DNA of 64,000 bases, from the NCBI GenBank assembly GCA_022690815.1, contig JALCZJ010000007.1:1-64000 (forward strand). Direction: 5' to 3'. Position 1 is the stretch's first letter. The number at the start of each line of letters is the position of its first letter. The DNA comes from Ferrimicrobium sp. GTDB lineage: Bacteria; Actinomycetota; Acidimicrobiia; Acidimicrobiales; Acidimicrobiaceae. Below, one piece after another: positions 1-8,400 of the stretch. Under the pieces are notes generated by a model, which saw only the letters and a program-made list of their open reading frames with translations, searched no databases and had not been told where the DNA came from. Both the position numbers and the translations under genes were made by a program.

Positions 1-129
1 AGCTTGCGCGACTACGCCAAGGGTCGATACCCAGCGGGCATCAACGTTCATCTAATAGACCAGCCTCCTTTGATGCCGTGGATACCTGTGTTTGCCACAT
101 CGAGTCCTGCTTTGCTATCGGCAACATGA
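1..129 (+). CDS. possible C-terminal tail of an unidentified gene cut by the window edge
   Basis: Frame 1 is open from the first base to a TGA at 127-129, giving 42 residues that include INVHLIDQPPLMPWIP. The composition looks protein-like and the frame enters from outside the window, so this may be the end of an upstream gene. I do not recognise a family, and a chance open frame of this length is quite possible. Confidence 0.25.
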   Translation, partial: SLRDYAKGRYPAGINVHLIDQPPLMPWIPVFATSSPALLSAT

Positions 130-453
130 AGGCAAAGATGTGGAGACGCTTCACAGACGAGAACGAGAGACATGATGCCTACACCCGTCTCGCCCGGTAC
201 TCGGCCATCGGGCAGATCATGGGTGGTGGTATACCAAAGATTCCCACGGTGGCTATCCTTCCTGACGCGAGCGCATAGGCGGAAGACGCTGGCCTTGAGG
301 ATCTGATTTGTTCCTGGAGACCTGGAGTCCACTGTGTCGTGGCATCTTCTGGGGTGATCTGGGCGTAGTGATCGGTGTGGTTGGTCCGGTCTGAGTCTTC
401 GTTGCCGGTTAGGCAGGCCGGTAGGATGGAGGGAGAAAAGATGGAGGTAATAC
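130..453. other. gene-free leader region
   Basis: No frame on either strand gives a convincing protein; the open frames here have no ribosome-binding site and biased composition. The region presumably holds the promoter of the downstream PIG-L gene, whose GGAGG ribosome-binding site lies at about 443-447. Confidence 0.4.
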
Positions 454-1176
454 ATGTCCTTAACCGAATTAGAGCCTGCTCAGTCCGTGCTTGTGGTCAC
501 AGCTCACCCAGATGATGTCGATTTTGGCGTCGCAGGAACCATCGCAAAGTGGCGCGCCCAGGGTACCGAGATCGCCTACTGCATCGTCACCGATGGTGAC
601 GCTGGTGGATTTGACCCATCAATCCCACGCTCCGAGATACCCTCGATTCGCCGTCGTGAGCAGGTGGCGGCAGCCAAGGCTGTTGGTGTTGATACCGTCG
701 AGTTCCTCGGCTATCACGATGGTTCGCTTGAGGTGTCCATGCAGTTGCGACACGACATCACGGCCATGATTCGCCGGTTCAAGCCAGAGCGTGTGCTCTG
801 CCAATCGCCGATTCGTAACTTTGCTCGCATCGGGTCTTCCCACCCAGATCATCTTGCGGCGGGGGAGGCGGCTCTGTGCGCAGTGTATCCGGATGCCCGC
901 AACCCATTTACACATCAGGATTTGCTCGAAGACGGCCTCGAGGCCCACACGGTACTCGACGTCGCGCTGATGGCCTACCCCGATCCAACCCACTATGTGG
1001 ATGTCACCGATACTTTTGATGCCAAGATTGAGGCGATTTCACAGCATGCGAGCCAGCTCCCAGACCCATCGGGTATGCGAGAGATGGTTCGCGGATGGTT
1101 GGCAGCTGGAGCTGCATCCGCGGGATTGCCCGAAGGTCGATTGGCTGAAATGTTCTTCCTTGTGAAGACGGCCTGA
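454..1176 (+). CDS. PIG-L family N-acetylglucosaminyl deacetylase
   Basis: A 240-residue PIG-L/LmbE zinc deacetylase. It carries the family signature AHPDD at residues 17-21, where His and Asp bind zinc and act in catalysis, and SHPDH with the second zinc His around residue 130. The family includes MshB and Mca of mycothiol metabolism, BshB of bacillithiol, and antibiotic-sugar deacetylases. A cysteine synthase-like gene follows after 44 bases in the same direction, which would suit thiol metabolism, but that is inference. The ATG has a GGAGG ribosome-binding site about six bases upstream. The exact substrate cannot be told from sequence. Confidence 0.85.
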   Translation: MSLTELEPAQSVLVVTAHPDDVDFGVAGTIAKWRAQGTEIAYCIVTDGDAGGFDPSIPRSEIPSIRRREQVAAAKAVGVDTVEFLGYHDGSLEVSMQLRHDITAMIRRFKPERVLCQSPIRNFARIGSSHPDHLAAGEAALCAVYPDARNPFTHQDLLEDGLEAHTVLDVALMAYPDPTHYVDVTDTFDAKIEAISQHASQLPDPSGMREMVRGWLAAGAASAGLPEGRLAEMFFLVKTA

Positions 1177-1220
1177 CAAGCAGCGGTTGATGGTGGGATT
1201 CTCACGAGGGGAATGGGTCA

Positions 1221-2129
1221 ATGGCGACACAACTTGGATCTGATCTTTTGGCACATATCGGCGGAACGCCTCTTGTGGAGGTCGAGGATAACATTTTTGT
1301 CAAACTGGAGTACCTGAACCCCTCGGGCTCCATCAAGGCTCGCATCGCCAAATACATGGTTGAGAAGGCCGAAGAACAGGGCCTTCTTGAGACGGGCATG
1401 ACGATTGTGGAGGCTTCCAGTGGCAACACTGGCAACGCGCTGAGCATGGTGGCAGCCCAAAAGGGTTACGAGATGCTGGTCCTCATGCCGGAGGGCCTGT
1501 CGAGTGAACGCGTGGCTATCTCCAGGGCCTTTGGAGCGCAGGTGCGAGAGCTGGGGGACTTCCACGTCAACAGTGCACTCCAAGAGGCACGCCAAATCGG
1601 TTCACAACCTGGATACTTTTGTCCGGGACAGTTCGATTCCGAGCTCAATGTTGAAGAGAATCGTGAGGTGTTCGGACCCGAGATTTTGGCGGATCTGGGT
1701 GAAGGGCGTTTCCCCGATGCCTTCGTCATGGGCGTTGGTACCGGTGGTACGCTGATCGGGGTGGGCCAGTGTTTCCATGCAGTCAACCCCAGCTGTTGGT
1801 TGGTCGGGATGGAACCGGATGAGTCGTGCACGATCCTCTGTGGCGAGGTGCATCATCACAAGATCGAAGGCATCGCTGATGGTTTCATTCCCGGGATCTT
1901 CGAACGACACCGCGATGAGGTTGATGAGCTGGTGGCGGTGACGAGCTTGGATGCGATTACCGAGATGTACGCGCTCGCACGGCGCGGCTACCTTGTTGGC
2001 CCGAGTTCAGGTGCCAACCTCGTCGCAGCACGGCGGCTCAAGGAGCGTCATCCGGAATTCCGTACGATCGTGACGGTGTTCTGCGATGAGGGTGAGAAGT
2101 ACCTTAGCGAGTACTATCTGGGGCACTGA
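1221..2129 (+). CDS. cysteine synthase-like PLP-dependent enzyme
   Basis: A 302-residue fold-type II PLP enzyme of the cysteine synthase/cystathionine beta-synthase family. The PLP lysine is Lys39 in SGSIKAR, the substrate loop is ASSGNTGNAL, and the phosphate-binding loop is GVGTGGTLIG around residue 173. The expected reaction is beta-replacement on O-acetylserine or O-phosphoserine with sulfide to make cysteine. Length and motif order match CysK/CysM. It probably forms a short operon with the PIG-L deacetylase upstream. O-acetylserine, O-phosphoserine and cystathionine-forming subfamilies cannot be separated by eye, so no symbol is given. Confidence 0.85.
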   Translation: MATQLGSDLLAHIGGTPLVEVEDNIFVKLEYLNPSGSIKARIAKYMVEKAEEQGLLETGMTIVEASSGNTGNALSMVAAQKGYEMLVLMPEGLSSERVAISRAFGAQVRELGDFHVNSALQEARQIGSQPGYFCPGQFDSELNVEENREVFGPEILADLGEGRFPDAFVMGVGTGGTLIGVGQCFHAVNPSCWLVGMEPDESCTILCGEVHHHKIEGIADGFIPGIFERHRDEVDELVAVTSLDAITEMYALARRGYLVGPSSGANLVAARRLKERHPEFRTIVTVFCDEGEKYLSEYYLGH

Positions 2130-2205
2130 GGGACAGGGATGCCATCCCCATCCGTCGTCCAGCACGCCAGGGTGCAGTGGTATTTCGCTGCAATCGGAAA
2201 TAATG

Positions 2206-2254
2206 CGTAAAAATCTACGAAGGGACGATGCGCAAGCACCGCCCCTTCGTAGAT
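2206..2254 (-). terminator. intrinsic terminator of the APC permease gene
   Basis: A perfect 12-bp stem has arms at 2213-2224 and 2243-2254 with an 18-base loop. On the minus strand it is followed by five T residues (2208-2212 in plus coordinates). It lies about 75 bases past the stop codon of the minus-strand permease gene, so it should end that transcript; it may also weakly stop the converging cysteine synthase transcript. Confidence 0.85.
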
Positions 2255-2330
2255 CCCTGTGGACCGTCACAGCCCAACAGAGTTCATTCCTGCCTCGACA
2301 TGGTTATGACGAGGCAGGTTTGGTGATTTC

Positions 2331-3980
2331 TTAGTCGGCAAGACTCGCTTCGCCGCCCTGTACCTCGCGTCGGAGTTCGGCTGCTCGTTGGAAGGCCTGC
2401 TCCGCGTCGGTGCTATTGCGGCCGGATGCAACCGCCCATGCGTAGAAGACCAGTGCGATCACGATGTCAACCACGATATCGTAGGGATAGTGGATGAAGC
2501 CCTTGTGGTTGTTGTAGGGTGCCCCAAACCTCGCCGCACCGAAGTAGGCGATCGCCAGCATCGCTAGTAGGTAGATCGGTAGCCAGATGCCAGATCTCCA
2601 GTCTTCGCTGGTGATCTTCTGTACCGGGGCCCCGAGCCATGAAGCGATCAGGTAAACGACGGTGCCTCCGAGGATGCCCACGACGAGTTTCCAGTCGACC
2701 GCCCAACCCGACCAGTAGATGATCAACGTGCCACCGATGAAGGCGAGTACGCCGAAAACCTTAGCCCCTCCGAGCCGGAACGGACGGTGCTTGTCGTTGT
2801 GATACTTGCGAAACACGGCAAGCGAAACCGGCCCCATCACGTAGGTGAAGGCGGTCGCAGATGAGATGACCCCTACCAGGCTCTGCCAGCTCGGGAAGGG
2901 GAGCAAGAAGATGATCGCGAAGAGCACCGTGATCGACATTGCCCAGATCGGCACGCCGAACCGCTCAGAGATCCCCCGGAACTTGTTACCGAGGTAGTTG
3001 TTGCGAGCTGATCCGAGCACGACTCGACCTCCGGAGGAGAGGTAGACCAAGCCAGTCCCAGATGGAGAGAGAACGGCGTCTGCATAGAGGATCGATGCCA
3101 GCCAGCCGAGCCCAATAATGGTCGCCACTTGAGCGAATGGTGAAGTGTAGGCCAGCGCCGCCCATCCCTTGGCGATCGCATTCGGCGGGAGTGCCGCGAT
3201 GAAGACCACCTGTACCAGCGTGTAGACGAGTGCTCCAAGGAGGATTGCCGTCAAGATTGCGCGTGGGACATCGCGCTGAGGGTTCTTTGCCTCGCCGGCC
3301 ATGTCAACCGCCTGGCGGAATCCAAGGAGTGAGAAGATGATGCCACCCGAGGAGACGGCGATGAAGACTCCGGCAGTGCCATAGGGCATGAAGCCTGAGC
3401 CGTGCGCGGTCGTGGCCGTGTAGTTGCCCCAGTGCTTGGCGACAAACAAGATCACGATGATGGTCAGCGTCGGCGTGATGAACTTCAAGAAGGTGACCAC
3501 GCTGTTGATCTTGGCAAAGACCTTGACCCCGTAGATGTTGATGGCGTAAAAGACGAGCAGGATGATGGCTTCGACCACGAAGTCCAGCGTCTTGTTGTTC
3601 TGGAACGAGGTGATGTAGTGTTCCGCATACTGCACAACCGCCTCCGCCTCGATTGCAGGCACGGCTGCATAACCCAAAAATGCACCCCAGCTCATGATGA
3701 AGCCCGCAAGCGAGCCGTGAGTGAAGTGCGGGAATCGAGTGATACCACCGGCCTCAGGTAGCATGCCCGAGAGTTCGGCGTAGACGAGTGCGATAAAGAC
3801 CACGATGACGGCAGCGATAATCCATGCAAGAATGGCCGCTGGGCCTGCGTAGTTCGCTGCGTAGAGCACGCCGAAGAGCCAGCCAGAGCCGATGATCGCA
3901 CCGAGCCCGGCGAAGCTGAGGTCGATGTACGACATTTCACGCCGTAGTCGGCCCCCTTCGGCAGGTTTACTTGTTTGCAT
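2331..3980 (-). CDS. APC-superfamily amino acid permease
   Basis: A 549-residue polytopic membrane protein of the amino acid-polyamine-organocation superfamily. The first membrane segment carries the typical substrate-binding glycine motif (GLGAIIGSGWLFG, near residue 25), and about 12-14 hydrophobic segments follow. It probably couples uptake of an amino acid or related amine to protons; the substrate is not visible. Similar permeases are common in acidophilic archaea and bacteria, where amino acid exchange can also help pH balance (inference). The gene is monocistronic, with its own terminator downstream. The first ATG is at 3980; a later Met at residue 16 (MSYIDLS) is an alternative start. 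Confidence 0.85.
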   Translation of the reverse strand: MQTSKPAEGGRLRREMSYIDLSFAGLGAIIGSGWLFGVLYAANYAGPAAILAWIIAAVIVVFIALVYAELSGMLPEAGGITRFPHFTHGSLAGFIMSWGAFLGYAAVPAIEAEAVVQYAEHYITSFQNNKTLDFVVEAIILLVFYAINIYGVKVFAKINSVVTFLKFITPTLTIIVILFVAKHWGNYTATTAHGSGFMPYGTAGVFIAVSSGGIIFSLLGFRQAVDMAGEAKNPQRDVPRAILTAILLGALVYTLVQVVFIAALPPNAIAKGWAALAYTSPFAQVATIIGLGWLASILYADAVLSPSGTGLVYLSSGGRVVLGSARNNYLGNKFRGISERFGVPIWAMSITVLFAIIFLLPFPSWQSLVGVISSATAFTYVMGPVSLAVFRKYHNDKHRPFRLGGAKVFGVLAFIGGTLIIYWSGWAVDWKLVVGILGGTVVYLIASWLGAPVQKITSEDWRSGIWLPIYLLAMLAIAYFGAARFGAPYNNHKGFIHYPYDIVVDIVIALVFYAWAVASGRNSTDAEQAFQRAAELRREVQGGEASLAD

Positions 3981-4298
3981 TGAGTAGGTCCCCCTGTCTT
4001 CTCAGTCTGATCCATAGCTAATAGACGGGCCGATTCGACCCAATCGAAGGCAAATGACACTTCGATTGGGGCCAACTTAGTACAACCGCAGCATCGAAAC
4101 CGGCATTTTCTGTAAATTCTCTGAGTTTGTGAGCGAGCAAGGTTTACGTGGCGTTGCTACACCAATCGATGACATGCGAGATGCATCGTACGACGTAGCG
4201 CTAGATGACCGTGACGCCGGCACGTTGTGCTATCGCTGATGGCTTCATCGGTCGGTCACTGACCGCCGGTTAGCCAAGAGAGCACCCCAGCCATCCCG
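3981..4298. other. intergenic region, no gene seen
   Basis: This part of the divergent gap between the permease (minus) and bluB (plus) has no credible coding frame. A single isolated copy of the heptamer that is amplified in front of bluB, in the context ATGCGAGATGC, occurs at about 4174-4184 and may be related to the origin of that array. Confidence 0.4.
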
Positions 4299-4343
4299 GG
4301 CACCCCAGGTGCCCAGTATGGCACGGCACCCCAGGTGCCCAGT
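4299..4343. repeat. two direct copies of a 19-bp palindromic element
   Basis: GGCACCCCAGGTGCCCAGT occurs at 4299-4317 and again, unchanged, at 4325-4343, with centres 26 bp apart. Each copy contains the inverted repeat GGCACC-CCA-GGTGCC. Paired palindromes about 2.5 helical turns apart would suit a dimeric regulator, but the same pattern fits a small REP-like repeat. They lie about 300 bp upstream of bluB. Confidence 0.7.
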
Positions 4344-4561
4344 TATGTATGGGCGGTTGCGAGGATGACGATGAATGCAGTTGTCGATGCCTCGTTCTCA
4401 ACGACTTGTTCTCGACGATGGACGACCCAGAGAGGTGGGGGTGATGTCCTCTATGTTTATGAGAACCACGGACTTTCACCCGCAGCCTGTCATAGACCTC
4501 GGTGCCCTGGCCGTGTTGGTGCTCGCGGTTGTGTTGAGCGCATCACGGCGTGTAGCCTTGG

Positions 4562-4624
<63 letters not shown>

Positions 4625-4639
4625 GAAGAAGGGAATAAG

Positions 4640-5323
4640 GTGGATCAAGCCGGCTTTTATGATGTCATCTTTGGGCGCCGAGATGTTCGGGGTCAGTTTA
4701 ACGGTGAACCCCTGAATCCAGAGGTGCTCGGGAGGATACTGACTGCTGCCCACGCCGCCCCAAGCGTAGGGATGTCCCAGCCATGGGATTTCGTGCTGGT
4801 TGAAGCACTTCCAACGCGACAGGCATTCCATGAACACGTACAGAGTGAGCGCACCATCTTCGAAGCAAGCCTCGACGACGAAGCAAGGAAACGCTTCAGT
4901 AGGATCAAGATCGAAGGAATCCTAGATGCAAGCCTTGGTATCGTCGTCACCTACGATCCGGAACGGGGTTCCCCACACGTCCTTGGCCGTCATGCGATTG
5001 CTGACGCGGGGTTGTACTCGGTGTGTTTGGCGATCGAAAACCTCTGGTTGGCGGCTACAGCTGAGGAGGTCGGAGTAGGGTGGGTTTCGTTTTACCGAGA
5101 GGAATTTCTCGCTGAACTCATCGGCCTACCCGCTGGCCTGCGACCAGTGGCCTGGCTCTGTGTCGGCCCGGTCACACACTTTGAGAAGGTGCCCGATCTA
5201 GAGCGATTCCAGTGGCAAGCCCGTCGGCCACTAGAGCCACACCTGTTTGTCGATCGATTTGGAACGCCACTCAACGATAGTGAACTCATCGCGCTGCCGA
5301 CGAAGCTAATGGCGTCTGACTAG
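4640..5323 (+). CDS. bluB: 5,6-dimethylbenzimidazole synthase
   Basis: BluB is a flavin-destructase that cleaves FMNH2 with oxygen to give 5,6-dimethylbenzimidazole, the lower ligand of cobalamin. The protein has the nitroreductase-like BluB fold, with FYDVIFGRRDVRGQF at the N-terminus and PSVGMSQPWDF shortly after. GTG 4640 is preferred: the ribosome-binding site AGAAGGGA (4627-4634) is six bases upstream and the 227-residue product matches the family length. ATGs at 4574, 4595 and 4616 are in frame inside the heptamer array and would add up to 22 low-complexity residues. CobT, which uses this product, is encoded at 32.7 kb. I see no B12-box riboswitch upstream. Confidence 0.9.
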   Translation: MDQAGFYDVIFGRRDVRGQFNGEPLNPEVLGRILTAAHAAPSVGMSQPWDFVLVEALPTRQAFHEHVQSERTIFEASLDDEARKRFSRIKIEGILDASLGIVVTYDPERGSPHVLGRHAIADAGLYSVCLAIENLWLAATAEEVGVGWVSFYREEFLAELIGLPAGLRPVAWLCVGPVTHFEKVPDLERFQWQARRPLEPHLFVDRFGTPLNDSELIALPTKLMASD

Positions 5324-5405
5324 GATCTTCTGGTCCCTACACAAGACCGGCACACACCGTTGCTTCGACAATCAAAATCAGGTCCTTGGCGGGCCCGCTG
5401 GCGCG

Positions 5406-8400
5406 TTAGAACTTCAGGCTCTCGAGCAACGCCTGCAACATCTCTCCCTTGCGTAAGTTCTCCGCAACCTTGTTGACGGCCGTGGTGATGCCATCGTCAA
5501 GCGGTTGCCCCTGATACAAGGTTCTCGAGAGGTTGTTGAGTCGATCCTGAACCTGCTGTTGCGCAAGAACAGATGAGAGATCAGATGTCGATGCGGCTGT
5601 TAGTAGCTCTCGTGTCGTAGCGATGCCACTGTCGAGCTCAAGCTGGTAGAGGGATTCGACGAAGCCTTCAAGGTCATCAATCGAGTTGGCTTGATCGACG
5701 AGGAGCGAAAGATAGAGAGCGAGCGCGCGCCCCGGAACTAGGAGATCGATCGCTTGCTGGTCGATTTCAGCCTGTGCCAAGTGCTCCCGGCGCTGGAGCC
5801 AGCTCGTGGGCAGCTCTTCGCGCGCACTCAAGTCGCGAGCAACCGTCTTCACCTGAGTCACAAGTTGGCTCAAGTTATCGGTATCAAAGAGTTTGTCGGG
5901 CTGGCTAAGCACGAGTCGCAGCTCAAGTGCAGAAGTGCAGACCAGATCCTGAAAGCCGAGATAGGCATCCATGCGGGCATCAAACGACGTCCCGCTCGAC
6001 CAGAGCAGGCGACGCACGGTTGTACGTGCATCGGTGAGCACCAACGCGAGGTAAAGATACTCGGCTGCCTGGACAATTGAGATGTTCGCTGCGGCCGCGA
6101 TTGCCTGAACGCCGAACACGCCAACATGGTTGACGATGACGTTGGCGATGGTCGTGGCGATGAGTTCTCTGCGTAACGGGTGTCGAAGTGAGAGTTGCTC
6201 GATTCGTTGGCGCACGGGCAACGGAAAGTACTCCTCGTAGAGACCATCGGTGAGGGGATGGTCAAGTAGTGAACTCTCCATCAGCTGTTGATTGAGGTCC
6301 AGCTTGACGTAGGAGATAATGATGGCGAGTTCAGCCCTTGTCAGCTTACGACTCGGGGTGTCGACTGCGGTGATCGATGGATCCGGTAGGCTCTCAACGC
6401 TAGGGGCTAACCCAGCGGTATCAACGAGATGCCTCAACAGCCGCGTGATCTCCCCCCATGATCGATCGTACCGCGCCTCGGCCGCTGACAATGCCCAGTT
6501 CTGGTACACATTGTCGGCGAGCACTTGCGTCTCAACCTCTGAGACGCACTGTGCAAGTACGTCGTTGCGTTGGTCGACGGTGAGTACTCCCTCCTGGACG
6601 AGGGCATCAAGAGCGATCTTGATGTTGACCTCGTGGTCGGATGTGTCGACGCCCGCCGAGTTGTCGATCGAGTCGGTATTGCAGTGACCACCGCTCAGGC
6701 AGTACTCGATACGCCCAAGCTGGGTCATGCCAAGGTTGCCTCCTTCGCCGATTACCCTGGCACGCACCTCGTTACCGTTGAGTCGCACCGGGTCGTTCGC
6801 CTTATCGGCAACGTCGATGTTAGCCTCGGTCGAGGCCTTAACATAGGTGCCGATGCCTCCATTGAAGAGAAGGTCGACCGGTGCGCCCAGGATGTGCTTT
6901 ATGAGTTGATTCGGTTCATAGGAGCCAACGGGAATGGCAAGTACCTCGGCGATTTGAGGGGAAATCGTGATGCTCTTGACGCTACGAGGGAAAACACCCC
7001 CCCCTTCGGAGATAGCCGATTTGGGATAATCCTCCCAAGTGGTGCCAGCGCCTTGCGAGAAGATTGCGGCGCGGGCCTGCCAAGAGACTTCGGGTTCAGG
7101 GTCTGGGTCGAGGAAGATGTGCCGATGATCAAAGGCGGCAACGAGCTTGAGTTGGTGTGATCGTAACATGCCGTTGCCGAACACATCGCCAGAGAGGTCG
7201 CCGATGCCGACGACGCGGATCGGCGTTCGCGCGACATCGATGCCAAGCGAGTCAAAGAGATGCTCGACTGAGACCCAGGCACCCTTGGCCGTGATGCCCA
7301 TTTGCTTGTGATCGAAACCGTGAGACCCACCAGAGGCGAAGGCATCGCCAAGCCAATAGCCACGGCTCACTGCGATCTCGTTAGCGATATCTGAGTAGGT
7401 GGCTGTTCCCTTGTCGGCTGCGACGACCAAATAGTGATCCGGGCCGTCATGACATAGCGTCTGTTCAGGAGGTACAATCTTGCCGGCGATGAGATTGTCG
7501 GTGAGTGAGAGCAATGTCTCCATGAAGATCCGATATGATCGCTCAATCTTGGCCGCATTGCGACTCTTGGGATCAAGGTCCTTGACGATGAACCCACCCT
7601 TGGACCCGACTGGCACGATGACGGCATTTTTGACGGTCTGTGCCTTCATGAGCCCGAGGATTTCCGTTCTGAAGTCCTCCATGCGATCGGAGAAACGGAT
7701 ACCGCCACGAGCCACGGGTCCGCCACGCAGATGGACGGCTTCGGTGGTTTCGTTGCGGAGATAGATCTCGTAGCGTGGTTTTGGATCAGGAAGGAACGTG
7801 AGTGGGCGAGGGTCGATTTTGAAGGCCACTGCTTTGCGTTCGGCTTGGAAGAGGTTCGTGCGCAACATGGCTCGAATGAGTTCACTCATGCCGCGAAGTA
7901 CTTTGTCCTGGTCAAGCGATGAGACCGTTGCCAGTGCTTCATCCAACGAACTCATTAGTCGTCCCTCTGATTCCTCCCGATCCATGTCGGAGATGTCCGG
8001 ATCAAATCGGTTAAAGAAGAGGCGCACCAACATACGTGCAAGCACGGGTTGGCCGACCAGAGCTTGTTGACAATAGGCCTCTGAGTATCCGAGGTTGGTC
8101 AGTCGTAGATAGCTGGCCAAGGCACGCAGCACAGCAATCTCTTCTGGATTCAGATCAGCGGTGATCGCGAGCTGGTTGAGCTGGTCATTCTCTTCATGGC
8201 CGAGCCAGATCGCAGCCAGCGACTGCTCAACTCGCTCTCGAACGCGCTCGCTGTTGAGGCGTTCGGCGGATTGATCGTCGTCGACGACAAGGCCGAGGTC
8301 GATAATCCAGAGCTCGCGGTTGCCGCTTCGACCACGGTATGGCTGTTCGTCGGAGACCTTGAGGCCAAAGTTCTCGATCACCGGCAAAATTTGCGAGAGA

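Noticed and set aside
4299-4560. Cobalamin riboswitch upstream of bluB
   Set aside because: I looked for the B12-box and its flanking stems and found neither; the region holds the palindrome pair and the heptamers instead.
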